Shown: positions 56,101 to 64,000 of the stretch, piece after piece
Layout: each line of letters opens with the position of its first letter
How positions within the stretch are numbered: position 1 is the first letter of the stretch
IMG/VR virus record: IMGVR_UViG_3300032265_001317
Location: 1 to 64,000 of that record
Length of the DNA: 64,000 bases
DNA from: a virus
Strand: one strand, 5' to 3'
The notes under the pieces: model-generated
What the model was told of the DNA's origin: nothing
The model's input: only the letters and a program-made list of their open reading frames with translations
Database searches by the model: none
Position numbers and translations under genes: made by a program

Positions 56101-59100
56101 CTAAATTCTGGATTGACAATGACATTTCTAGCAGTTGGAAAGTTTATGAAAAAATTGACAATTATTCAATAACACATATTACAACCAATACCAGTGGATC
56201 ATACTACGGTGCAACAATATACAAAAACAAAGGCGAGAACATAGTAATTGAAGCATCTCCGTATTATTCTTCTCCAAGTAGATTTGACATAGGTACAATA
56301 TTTGTCAAGTATATTGATCTTGATGGATATATTTTTAATTATAATATTAATCAAGCATCTTATAATCAATACTATACAGGTACAGTACATACTGAGTTTG
56401 GAGCATCTGTTGTATATGACAGTCAAGAATATAACAATACAGGCTTTGGGTTGTTCTATGCAGGAGCTCCTGGCACTAGCGGAATTAAATCTTCAAGTAG
56501 CCCAACAGGTCTTAGATATGCATCGGCGGCCGGAACTGCATCTTCACGTGTTCATGAAGGTTTAGTAAAAATCAGTAGCGTTGACCCATTGTTGTTTACA
56601 GAATTTACAGAACATGTGTTGTTAAGTCCTGCACCGGCCAGTTATGATCGTTTTGGACAATCAATATTTGTACAAACTAGTAACACATCTACTAAATCTC
56701 TGTTGGTAGGTGCCCCAGGTAACAACGGAGTGCTTGCCGGCGCAGTACATTTATATAATATTTCGTTGAATACTACTACTAATATTACTTTCAACAGAAG
56801 TATCAGTCCTCTGGTTTACTGGCTTGGCGGCGAATGGGGCTACAGCATATCTGGTTTATCAAACGCTAGCACAGTTGCGATTAGTGCTCCTAGTTACCAA
56901 CAAGGTGTAGGTTATGTTGCAATATTAACTGGTACAAATTATACCAATCTTTCTCAAATAATTTTTGGTAACACAGCCGGCCTTGATAAAAAAAGTAGAT
57001 TTGGCGACAAGGTAATATTGTCCAATGATGGTACATATCTATTTGCTACAGCGCCAGGATTTATTAATTTTGATAATTCAAAAGGAGCTGTCGCAGTATT
57101 TAAATCTGTAAATGGTGCATTTGAATTTAAACAATTAATTACTAATCCAGTAGCAGGGCCTGGAATGACTTTTGGACAAGACATTGATATCGGTACCATG
57201 TCTGACAAGTTAATTGTATCTGCACTAGGAACTGATAGAATTGATAGATCTTTTGATAACAAGCTAGCAGACAATACAACGTTTGATAGTAAGACTACAA
57301 TATTTGAAGATAGCATGACAAAATCTGGATGCGTTTTTGTATATGATAGATACAATGAACGTTTTGTTTTTGCACAAGAAATTAATCCTGGAAATTTAAC
57401 AACAGCTACCAACTTTGGTCAAAGTATAGTGTTAGATGACACTGATGTTTTAATTGGTGCTCCTAATATTAACATCACAGCTGATGGACAAACTGATTAT
57501 AGTGCAACATACAGATACAGTAAAATTGATCCGTTAGCAGACAGTTGGAAAATATTAAGACAATTTGATAATCTAGTGGACGTCAATACTTTACAAAAAG
57601 TTAGATTGATCGATACTTCTAATGATACTGTTGTTACATACCTTGATGTTATTGATCCATTAAAAGGAAAAATTTCAGGAATTGCCGACGAAGAAATACG
57701 CTATAAAACATCAGTTGATCCTGCCATCTATTCTATTGGTACTACATCTACCACTGTATTGCAAGATACAAATTGGACCGATATCCAGGTTGGTGAACTA
57801 TGGTGGGATTTATCAACTGTTAAGTATGTCTGGTACGAACAAGGCGACTTGAATTATAGAAAAAATAATTGGGGAATGTTATTTCCTGGATCAAGCATTG
57901 ATATTTACGAATGGGTAGAATCAACATATCTACCAAGCGAGTGGGCCGCGTTAGCAGATACTGCTAACGGCATTGCTAAGGGAATTAGTGGACAACCAAA
58001 GTTTCCTGATAACACTGTATTATCTGTAAAACAAGGTTACGATTCAGTTTCAAATTCTTTTACTAACATTTACTATTTCTGGGTAAAAAATAAAGTATTG
58101 GTTCCTGAGACTAAAAACAGAAGAATGTCTTCATACGATGTTGCATCTCTAATAAATGATCCTTCGTATAACGGATCAATGTATGCCGCTATTATTTCTG
58201 GCAATGGTGTAATGTTATCGGATGTTGCATCTGAATTAGTTGGCGACCGTATTAATTTAAATATTGCATTTGACAATATAAAAAATCAAATACCGAGACA
58301 TACTGAATGGTTGTTAATTGAAGAAAATTCTGTAACATCAGCTCCTAATACGTTGTTAGAGAAAAAATTAATTGACAGTTTACTTGGACATGATTCTCTT
58401 GGTAATGCTGTACCCGATCCTGCATTATCAAGCAGAGTTCGTTATGGAATAGGTATTAGACCACAGCAAACCTTGTTTAAAGATAGACTAGGTGCCTTGA
58501 GAAATCTAGTTGAATTTTCAAATTCTGTCTTGAAAGAAAATATCATTACAGGTCGCTATAATTTTTCTAATTTAAATGCTCAGGAAAGTATTCCTGATCA
58601 ATATTCACACGAGTATGATCGTATTGTTGAAGACAACTATACCTTAGAAACAATTGATACTAGAAAGCTATCTCAGGCAAAATTAACAGCACAAATATAT
58701 GACGGTAGAGTAATTGGGGTTACAATTGATAATCCAGGATTTGGTTATATCATAAGTCCTACAGTAACAGTTACCGGTAACTGCATTTCAAGTGCAGTAA
58801 TTACTACTGCTATTGATTCCAGTGGACGAGTAATATCAGTTGACATTGTTGATGCCGGAAACGGATATTCTGCAACACCTACATTAGAAGTAAGACCTTT
58901 TACTGTTATAGTTTTAGCAGATAGCATTTACAATGGCAAATGGTCAAAATTTGTATGGAAAAGCGAACTTGCACTATTTGTTAGATCTCATACACAAAAA
59001 TATAATACATCTCTGTACTGGAACAAGGTTGACTGGACAAGTGCCGATTACAATCAATATCAAGATTATTTGTTTACAGTTGATGCGGTATACGGAATTT

Positions 59101-62100
59101 ACACATTGTCAAATGTTGCAGTGGGCGAATATGTCAAAGTTAAAAACAGCGGCGACGGCAATTATATCATACTAGAAAAAATGCCTACTGGCTCAGTGGG
59201 TACGTTTGGCAATGATTACAATATTGTTTATAAACAAAATGGAACAATACAAATATCTGATGCAGTATGGAATACAGCTAATAGTACCTATGGTTTTGAT
59301 CAGATATCGAGCTTTGACCAAACATTGTATGATCAGACTCCTGATTTAGAATTGCAATATTTGTTATCTGCATTAAAGAATGATATTTTTATAAATGAGC
59401 TAAAAGTTAATTGGAATAAATTCTTTTTCAAAGCAGTAAAATATGCAATGTCCGAACAAAAATTACTAGACTGGGCATTTAAAACTTCATTTATTAATGT
59501 TATTAATAATGCAGGTGCGTTGGATCAACGTCCTGTTTATAAACTTCAAAACACACAATATTTTGAAGATTACATTAGCGAAGTAAAACCTTACCATAGT
59601 CAAATACGTTCGTTCACAACGCAATACGATAATCTAGATCAATCACACAGTTATACAACTGACTTTGATTTGCCTACACATTATAATGGCGACACAGGAA
59701 TTTTTACTTCTATAACCGCAGACAGTACATTAACCAATGTATACCCATGGAAGTCATGGAGCGATAACAGAACATTTACTGTAGGAAGTATTGTGGTTGG
59801 TAATCCGGGCGCAGGATACACCATATCGCCCACTGTTGAAATTACTGCACAACCGGGCGATCTTGGAACAGGTGCGACCGCTGTTGCATACATACGTTCT
59901 GGAGAGATAATTTCTATAGAAGTTACTAATCCTGGTAGCGGATATTTGGTTCCGCCAATAGTTAGTATCAAGGGCGGAGGCAGCACAACCTTAACACCTG
60001 CTAGAGCCTATGCACAACTCTATAATGGTAAAGTACGTTCAAATACTATTGAAATGAAATTCGATCGTATTAATCGTTCTAATCAGATTGGAGATATACG
60101 AGTTTCTGATTCCTTTATCTGTAACGGAATACAAAACGAATGGACACTCGGTTGGTTAGCTGATGCAAACAAATTGGATATCACAGTTACCCTTGATAAA
60201 ATACGTGTGCTAAGTGCAGATTACACCATAACTTATTACACAGAAAAATACAATGGTTATAATAAAAAATATTGCAAAATTGTTTTCTTAAATTATATTC
60301 CAAAAAATAATCAAATACTTTCAGTATCTTACAGAAAATCTAAAAATCTGTTCACGGCATTAGAAAGAATTGAAAATTATTATGAACCAACAAGCGGAAT
60401 GCCTGGAAAAGTTCCAGCTCAGTTAATGAGCGGGTTAGAATATCCTAGAACACAAATTCAAGGGTTAGGCTTAACTGCAACTACACATTGGGACGTATTG
60501 TTTGGAACAAATGTATATTCTGGCTTTGGTGATGCATCTTATGCAGATGATATTTCTTATTATACCACAGTTTCTTTAACTGGCACAGCACCTGCTGGTA
60601 CCAGTACTGTATCGGTTAGCACAACTACAGGATTAATGGTTGGACAGTTTGCAAATATTATCAGTAATACTGTAAATCAGTTCAGTACCTCAACTGTGAA
60701 AATAAAGTCAATTGATACAGCCGGCTCTAGTGTAACATTTAATTCAACTATTATTAACACATTGACTAACGCCACAATTGAATTATGGACATATGATCAA
60801 AATTCAACAACATTAGATACAGCTATTGATGGCGGCAATTTAATATACAATACTGCCTTGGGAATCAATCCAGACGAAATTGTTATTGATGGCGACAAAT
60901 TTTATACTCCTAGTACTGGATTTGCTCCTGAAGAGTTATTAGACGGACAGGTAACTGAAAGTCTTGGTATCAATGTATATACAAAAAATGCCAACGGTGC
61001 TCCTTTAATTTTTTCTAGCTCTTTTGATATAGATGCAAATGTTCAAGTTGTAGAATCTTTAACTATGATTCCGACTACAGTTAATAGCATTACTGTGAGT
61101 TTTAATAATAGGGTATTTGCTTATAACTCTACCACAAACTTTATGTCAACTTCGGAGTTTAATATAGATTGGGGAACTGGTTCTATTATTCTTCCTCCTC
61201 AATCGATTGGTGGAAAAGTATCTTATAGAATCATTGGTATCGGTGGAGGCAACCCAGATGCATTTGCCGGTGTTATCGATTATCAAATACTTTCTGAGCA
61301 CGATGAAGCCGTTGGTACTGTGGTAAGTTTATCGGGTATTAATACTGTAAAGAGTGCGTTTGTTACCGTGGATGGTATCGCTATCAGTACAGGAACTACT
61401 GGTTTATATTATACATTAGGACCAGATAGTCTTTTAAACGAAAGAGCCGCAGTAACAGTATATAATTTGCCAAGCGGTGCAAATACAATACAAGCATGGT
61501 TCTTTGGAACTGATGTCAATTATTATAATGAATTAGAAGAGCAAATATTTACTGTTGGTGTTGGGTTGCCTGTAACTTCTTTTGTTCTTACAAACCCGCC
61601 AAATGTAATACATCCTGCTGATGCAGAAGTTCTTGTAGAAATCAAAGACGGCGCTGGCCGCCGTCAATTGCTACCACCTTATATCAGTTATTATCAAGTT
61701 ACCAATACCAACGATAGAACATTTACTATTGATAATCATGTATTACGTCCACCTTCGACTTACAACTTGAATACAGTTAGAGTATATCGTAATGGAGAAG
61801 TGTTGTTACCTGGCTTTGATTTTAATGTCAATGTTAACGACAATACTGTTACTGTATATCCAAATATTTTAGCAGTGGGTGATGCTATTGCTGTATTAGG
61901 ATTGGTACCGGGTGATTATGATTATGACATTGTTGGAAATATTTTAAATGTTCCACTACAGTCTGGTCAAGGCGTGTTGAATGCCGAAATAAAAATTATT
62001 ACCTATAACGATCAAGATGGAATGCTGATTCAGGCAGAAAGATTTCCTGGAAATGCCAACAAGAGATTTAAACTTAGTAGATCCGTTCTACATTTAGATT

Positions 62101-63281
62101 ATGTTTGGGTCAGTTTAAATGGTGTTCCTCTAAAGAGCGGAATTGATTATGATGTACTTGACGATGCAGTAACGCTACAATTATCTGATGCATTTATCAT
62201 AACATCTGCGGATGACATTTTAGTTACCAGTATTAGTAGTAATAAATTATCTTCTACTGTGCTCGGCTATAGAATTTTTATTGATATGCTTGGCAGAACT
62301 CATTATAAGCGTCTAAGCAAGCAGGCAACCACACGACTAACACAGCCGTTGTCTTATACAGATACAGAAATTTATGTGGAAGATTCAACAGTTTTAACTC
62401 CTCCGTTGTTATCACAAAAAATACCAGGAGTTGTGCTGATTGATGGAGAACGTATTGAGTATCTACAAATTGATGGAAATGTTTTAAGAAAATTACGCAG
62501 AGGAACATTGGGTACATCACCATCTTTCTATGCAGATATCAATACAAAAGTAATTGATCAGAGCCCTAGTCAGACAGTTCCTTACACTGAAATACCTAAA
62601 AAACAGATACAATTTACACGTTCATCTACTAACATTTATAACATTAGTACTGGAACATTTAGTACAGCAACAACATTTAATACAGGTACAGTTATTAAAT
62701 CTGATGGTATTTTATTGTCGCAGGCATTTACTGCTGAAAATCAAATAGCGGTATATTACGGCGGCAGAGAGCTAAGAAAAACAGGATCATTTATTCACGA
62801 TACGACTTTTGCTTATGATAGTCCTCCTGGATCTGTTCTAGGAACTACCGCAACTGTAGCAGGGTTGCCATTGACCACAACAATAGGAGATTCATATATT
62901 GTAACCTCTACAAATCAAGTATGGGTTTATACCGGTGATACCAAAATTGACGCAGTTAAAGGATATGTTTACCAAGGATTGACTTATCTTGCCCCGGAGT
63001 TTACTGTTAATACTTCTACTGGCGTTTTAATGTTAAATATGTCTAAAGAGGTCCAAGATGATATTGAACTTGTTATTGTACAAAAACAATACAGTCAAAC
63101 AGCAGAATGGAACAACTATGGAATTTCGTTAATGAATAGTACTACCGACCCTGCTAAATTCTTACAACAACAGCCTGCGGAGCTACCAGATATTTGGTAC
63201 TACGGCGGCGACGTTACACTAAGAACTAGTGGAGGAACTCCATTAACTGATGGAAATCAGGAACCAATACAAGGATTTTAA
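50157..63281 (+). CDS. 4374-aa giant baseplate/tail protein (gp7 position)
   Basis: A single open frame of 4374 residues. The N-terminus (INLLPEFLRTDKNSKFLSST, WIKKPELERIDGYVGS) is known from very large structural proteins following gp6 in marine T4 relatives, where T4 has gp7 (1032). Residues ~2085-2450 resemble an FG-GAP/integrin-like propeller: repeated LLVGAPGN, VAISAPSY, LFATAPGF, LIVSALGT and VLIGAPNI, each preceded by FGxS/FGDK-type turns. Residues ~2850-2920 and ~3215-3285 carry GxGY...P repeats (VDAGNGYSATPTLEVRP). The C-terminal part has IDGERIEYLQIDGNVL. Likely a baseplate-periphery protein carrying adhesin domains. No frame break was found. Confidence 0.82.
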   Translation: MANSIKTINLLPEFLRTDKNSKFLSSTVDQWIKKPELERIDGYVGSTLTPTYNSTADVYISESLPLRKQYQLEPAVVIKDNQSIVTGAVAIDDLVNEISIKGGQTGNFDKLFRSEFYSYDPHIDLDKLVNYTEYYWLTTGPNTVVISGQPTNTTSTFTVVDNEVKSAFIFTPNGLTPNPIVTLYRGNTYNFEISSVYKFYVKTDSSSGPFGLLTRNITNNGITTGTITLTVDQYTPETLYYISETDDKVQGQFVIKDSTQNSIIDVEKEVIGKKSYRSGTGIELSNGMKVRFGGTVIPESYQNKEYWVEGVGESISLIDYELLSSPEAMASVFDENFDATGFDDYPFDNFKTLPITPEYITINRASKDLNPWSRYNRWVHSDVIRISAEASGQDPVYSVNLRAKRPIIEFKADLKLYNFGTTGATNVDLIDNVTHDAFSAVEGSAGYYVDGLLLQQGQRIIFNADTDSTVREKIYEVNYVTVNGYKSRLQLVPVTTSISGCSVSVNYGNDFAGTAWWYNGSNWVYAQQHNKLNQAPLFDLFDKNGYSYSDTTAYQSNFSGTKIFGYEVGTNGANDAVLGFPLKYKNSVGVGSYLFKNYFTTDQISVSVNNVETISVSAGQTFLKFAHAAGDVYSNVWTATEPYPIPLNANGYYDTPLGLTNNPLNGPISNFTLSEISDHLGTAVARLPNFVGAFPGVSNLRDRPDVARYASRLISNANPMAFAHLFIGKKEHSIVDAVTKVGDQYNQFKMSFLNKMISVGNLNNPIASVDTILAELNLGKNLQSPYFLSDMIAYGNDKVTRQWTVKNIRNTVYPISADFDPVALGLRSVLVYLNGSQLVLGQDYNFITNDSSIEILTTLMLGDVITVNDYATTEGCFVPPTPTKLGLYPKFKPAKYIDDTYATPTPVIQCHDGSIMVAYNDFRDDIVLELEKRIYNNIKAVYQTELFDINSVIPGAFRNSEYTLADCNSILINDFIKWSGFYGIEYTENSTFDPDNSFTWNYSGSTNKLLSIQVDGNWRAVYKFFYDTDRPHTAPWEMLGLTAMPDWWESLYGPAPYTNGNLLLWEDLEKGLIKYPSGWVRDPIYARPDLRNIIPVDEGGNLLDPTVLLSEYTPYSVRQNWKFGDLGPAETAWRRSSHWPFALQKLLALLKPASYASLMYDPSRMTQNKAGQWSYDIAGSFLNPKNVKIFDTLTTLTSGYSVLLVESGKQRSVNYVNELTQDLNFFDINLFHKVGGFVNKGNLQIVIDAYEPTSTGPGALLPQENYQLYLNTSNPVNTTSISGLIIQKVDGKFVIKGYDKYRPYFTVYTPVRNSSTPTLSVGGISSPYINWSAGTADAGASNLNSIDLTTANSSPVGKFYKTGQIVNYGNRYYIVIKDHYAESVFNVAYYQSLPSLPISGGATVQTYYKFDKVGVRIPYGTQFDNIQQVYDFIVGYGDWLSDQGFIFNQYNSTLNSVLDWNFTAKEFLYWTTQNWANNSIIALSPFADQLQFKFSNSVVDNIFDSFYDYGILKENGLEFPKNNLNIGRDEGVCTIRSINTTEGIYFAQLNSVQKEHAMVFDNTTVFNDTIYDIETGYRQRRVKLIGFRTANWNGDYFTPGFVYDTAQISTWAQFTDYKYGEVVRFNSKYYSAIQDVIGSSKFDFTKWVLLGSKPVAELIPNFDYKINQFEDFYSLDIDNFDSNQQELAQHLVGYTPRVYLNNIFINPIAQYKFYQGFIKEKGSKNSIIKLSKASIQNQQGSISFNEEWAFRVGSYGSYETYNEIETTLHEGSFKSNPQAINFVDTVPVVPDDLLLYKTPGNLAIVPDDYVPSSTFVTTSTSNFELMTAGYVNLNDVTSTAYNEDSFIAIANTRALNDGEVIWLGNTNNGDWDVRRYQRSTAGIISVQIYNPAESISFSTDVPHELSIGEIISVSQYDDQVNGVYRVIDILSRTEFVVSSTLSFITTFTTDSPGLLFSFKSVRYSNFDSIPLDQELQELPYGAKFWIDNDISSSWKVYEKIDNYSITHITTNTSGSYYGATIYKNKGENIVIEASPYYSSPSRFDIGTIFVKYIDLDGYIFNYNINQASYNQYYTGTVHTEFGASVVYDSQEYNNTGFGLFYAGAPGTSGIKSSSSPTGLRYASAAGTASSRVHEGLVKISSVDPLLFTEFTEHVLLSPAPASYDRFGQSIFVQTSNTSTKSLLVGAPGNNGVLAGAVHLYNISLNTTTNITFNRSISPLVYWLGGEWGYSISGLSNASTVAISAPSYQQGVGYVAILTGTNYTNLSQIIFGNTAGLDKKSRFGDKVILSNDGTYLFATAPGFINFDNSKGAVAVFKSVNGAFEFKQLITNPVAGPGMTFGQDIDIGTMSDKLIVSALGTDRIDRSFDNKLADNTTFDSKTTIFEDSMTKSGCVFVYDRYNERFVFAQEINPGNLTTATNFGQSIVLDDTDVLIGAPNINITADGQTDYSATYRYSKIDPLADSWKILRQFDNLVDVNTLQKVRLIDTSNDTVVTYLDVIDPLKGKISGIADEEIRYKTSVDPAIYSIGTTSTTVLQDTNWTDIQVGELWWDLSTVKYVWYEQGDLNYRKNNWGMLFPGSSIDIYEWVESTYLPSEWAALADTANGIAKGISGQPKFPDNTVLSVKQGYDSVSNSFTNIYYFWVKNKVLVPETKNRRMSSYDVASLINDPSYNGSMYAAIISGNGVMLSDVASELVGDRINLNIAFDNIKNQIPRHTEWLLIEENSVTSAPNTLLEKKLIDSLLGHDSLGNAVPDPALSSRVRYGIGIRPQQTLFKDRLGALRNLVEFSNSVLKENIITGRYNFSNLNAQESIPDQYSHEYDRIVEDNYTLETIDTRKLSQAKLTAQIYDGRVIGVTIDNPGFGYIISPTVTVTGNCISSAVITTAIDSSGRVISVDIVDAGNGYSATPTLEVRPFTVIVLADSIYNGKWSKFVWKSELALFVRSHTQKYNTSLYWNKVDWTSADYNQYQDYLFTVDAVYGIYTLSNVAVGEYVKVKNSGDGNYIILEKMPTGSVGTFGNDYNIVYKQNGTIQISDAVWNTANSTYGFDQISSFDQTLYDQTPDLELQYLLSALKNDIFINELKVNWNKFFFKAVKYAMSEQKLLDWAFKTSFINVINNAGALDQRPVYKLQNTQYFEDYISEVKPYHSQIRSFTTQYDNLDQSHSYTTDFDLPTHYNGDTGIFTSITADSTLTNVYPWKSWSDNRTFTVGSIVVGNPGAGYTISPTVEITAQPGDLGTGATAVAYIRSGEIISIEVTNPGSGYLVPPIVSIKGGGSTTLTPARAYAQLYNGKVRSNTIEMKFDRINRSNQIGDIRVSDSFICNGIQNEWTLGWLADANKLDITVTLDKIRVLSADYTITYYTEKYNGYNKKYCKIVFLNYIPKNNQILSVSYRKSKNLFTALERIENYYEPTSGMPGKVPAQLMSGLEYPRTQIQGLGLTATTHWDVLFGTNVYSGFGDASYADDISYYTTVSLTGTAPAGTSTVSVSTTTGLMVGQFANIISNTVNQFSTSTVKIKSIDTAGSSVTFNSTIINTLTNATIELWTYDQNSTTLDTAIDGGNLIYNTALGINPDEIVIDGDKFYTPSTGFAPEELLDGQVTESLGINVYTKNANGAPLIFSSSFDIDANVQVVESLTMIPTTVNSITVSFNNRVFAYNSTTNFMSTSEFNIDWGTGSIILPPQSIGGKVSYRIIGIGGGNPDAFAGVIDYQILSEHDEAVGTVVSLSGINTVKSAFVTVDGIAISTGTTGLYYTLGPDSLLNERAAVTVYNLPSGANTIQAWFFGTDVNYYNELEEQIFTVGVGLPVTSFVLTNPPNVIHPADAEVLVEIKDGAGRRQLLPPYISYYQVTNTNDRTFTIDNHVLRPPSTYNLNTVRVYRNGEVLLPGFDFNVNVNDNTVTVYPNILAVGDAIAVLGLVPGDYDYDIVGNILNVPLQSGQGVLNAEIKIITYNDQDGMLIQAERFPGNANKRFKLSRSVLHLDYVWVSLNGVPLKSGIDYDVLDDAVTLQLSDAFIITSADDILVTSISSNKLSSTVLGYRIFIDMLGRTHYKRLSKQATTRLTQPLSYTDTEIYVEDSTVLTPPLLSQKIPGVVLIDGERIEYLQIDGNVLRKLRRGTLGTSPSFYADINTKVIDQSPSQTVPYTEIPKKQIQFTRSSTNIYNISTGTFSTATTFNTGTVIKSDGILLSQAFTAENQIAVYYGGRELRKTGSFIHDTTFAYDSPPGSVLGTTATVAGLPLTTTIGDSYIVTSTNQVWVYTGDTKIDAVKGYVYQGLTYLAPEFTVNTSTGVLMLNMSKEVQDDIELVIVQKQYSQTAEWNNYGISLMNSTTDPAKFLQQQPAELPDIWYYGGDVTLRTSGGTPLTDGNQEPIQGF

Positions 63282-63283
63282 AA

Positions 63284-64000
63284 ATGCCACAAGTTAATAC
63301 GCTACCGTTATTAAGCACAACTACTAACCAAACATACTTTGTTGTGGTTGATAATAATCTGACCAAAAGATTAAACTTTTCAACACTCTTTAGTAATTTT
63401 GCCGGCCCTACTGGTAGTCAAGGACCCATTGGACCATTTGGTAGTACAGGCCCTAAAGGTTTTACAGGCAGTATAGGATACATTGGTAGTCAGGGTATAC
63501 AGGGGTATATCGGTAGTCAAAGTATTGTTCCTGGATTTGTTGGTAGCCCTGGATTTGTAGGAAGTCAAGGATCTGGTTTTACTGGATCAAAAGGAGATCC
63601 TGCTGGCTATACAGGTAGCCAAGGATATTATGGATCAAAAGGCGATCCGGGCGGTTACACAGGTAGTCAAGGATTTGTAGGCAGCGCCGGCGTTGGATTC
63701 ACTGGTAGTCGTAGCACATTGGTAGGATATTTTGGTAGCCAAGGATATAACGGTAGTCCTGGATTTACTGGTAGTGCCAGTACCGCAAGTGGATACACCG
63801 GTAGTGCCGGATACGACGGAAGTGTAGGATTTACTGGTAGCTTTGGTGCTACTGGATTCAACGGCAGTGCTGGTCGAGATGGATACACCGGTAGTCAAGG
63901 TTATGCAGGAAGTCGAGGATATACAGGTAGTGTAGGCTATATTGGTAGCTTTGGATTTACTGGAAGTTTAGGATTCACTGGAAGTTTAGGATTCACTGGA
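63284..64000 (+). CDS. Collagen-like fibre protein, C-terminus beyond window
   Basis: Starts at ATG 63284, two bases after the previous stop, with AAGGA as ribosome site, and runs to the window edge (239 codons visible). Residues 1-38 (MPQVNTLPLLSTTTNQTYFV) form a small N-terminal module seen in phage fibre proteins, probably for virion attachment. From residue ~40 every third residue is Gly, mostly as G-F/Y-T-G-S-x units (GFTGSLGFTGSLGFTG). This gives a collagen-type triple helix. The Pro content is low for collagen and Ser is high. It probably forms a trimeric fibre at the baseplate. The stop and tip domain are outside the window. Confidence 0.85.
   Translation, partial: MPQVNTLPLLSTTTNQTYFVVVDNNLTKRLNFSTLFSNFAGPTGSQGPIGPFGSTGPKGFTGSIGYIGSQGIQGYIGSQSIVPGFVGSPGFVGSQGSGFTGSKGDPAGYTGSQGYYGSKGDPGGYTGSQGFVGSAGVGFTGSRSTLVGYFGSQGYNGSPGFTGSASTASGYTGSAGYDGSVGFTGSFGATGFNGSAGRDGYTGSQGYAGSRGYTGSVGYIGSFGFTGSLGFTGSLGFTG
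63403..64000 (+). repeat. Collagen-type G-x-y coding repeats
   Basis: An 18-base unit encoding G-[FY]-T-G-S-x is repeated in tandem with variation to the window edge; units near 63955-64000 are almost identical (GGATTCACTGGAAGTTTA). The near-identity at the right end points to recent expansion by slippage or recombination. Confidence 0.85.

Noticed and set aside
50157-63281. The 4374-residue frame as an artefact of joined genes
   Set aside because: The frame is continuous with no stop, the codon use is uniform, and start and end abut neighbours cleanly; no second start with a strong ribosome site stood out.
63403-64000. Short regular repeats resembling a CRISPR array
   Set aside because: The period is 18 bases, in frame, with no unique spacers; it encodes collagen-type Gly-x-y triplets.

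Overview
This window is part of the genome of a T4-like myovirus (tailed phage with a contractile tail), almost entirely its virion-structure region. The evidence is a set of recognisable T4-family proteins: portal (gp20), prohead core and protease (gp22, gp21 and two gp67/gp68-position proteins), major capsid protein (gp23), baseplate proteins (gp26-, gp48/54-, gp53-, gp5-, gp25- and gp6-like), the gp46/gp47 recombination nuclease and the late sigma factor gp55. The DNA is AT-rich. The short gp23 and the very large baseplate and fibre proteins resemble the distant T4 relatives known from marine and freshwater phages rather than enterobacterial T4. I saw no host marker gene, so I do not name a host.

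Layout. From 1 to 22441, reading leftward (minus strand), lies a fibre/adhesin block: a giant fibre gene that runs off the window, two related fibres, a fibre with YadA-like repeats, a small conserved protein, a 3209-residue protein with thirteen ~160-residue modules, and a 172-residue protein. From 22522 to 31833, still leftward, lies the head block: a small structural protein, gp23, gp22, gp21, a gp68-like acidic protein, a gp67-like protein, portal gp20 and a tape-measure protein. From 31910 to 33012, rightward, is a short gp26-like gene followed by a small out-of-frame ORF. From 33009 to 39282, leftward, come a possible internal head protein, a ~425-base structured noncoding stretch, a GIY-YIG-type nuclease, a Hc1-like histone-type protein, a small helical protein, gp46, gp47 and gp55. 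From 39398 to the right edge, rightward, runs the baseplate block: gp48/54-like, gp53-like, a 998-residue hub-associated protein, gp5 spike/lysin, gp25, a long gp6, a 4374-residue protein and the start of a collagen-like fibre.

How it fits together. gp55 would direct RNA polymerase to NATAAATA/TAAATA-type late promoters, and such motifs stand before several blocks on both strands. gp20, gp22, the gp67/68-like proteins and gp23 build the prohead, and gp21 matures it. The tape-measure protein and gp48/54-like protein set up the tail tube. gp5, gp25, gp53, gp6 and the giant proteins form the baseplate. The block at 1-22 kb and the collagen-like gene supply host-binding fibres.

The most notable observations are: a TTTTTTC slippery heptamer at the end of the gp26-like gene that would join it to the next ORF beside the tape-measure gene; recurrent (I/L)xE|S protease-site candidates, including one that marks a possible internal head protein; beta-helix fibres that appear to be split by inserted modules; a gp5 whose lytic domain sits after the spike; a 4374-residue protein with an embedded FG-GAP-like propeller; a phage-encoded Hc1-like protein; and face-to-face late promoter motifs between two structural blocks.
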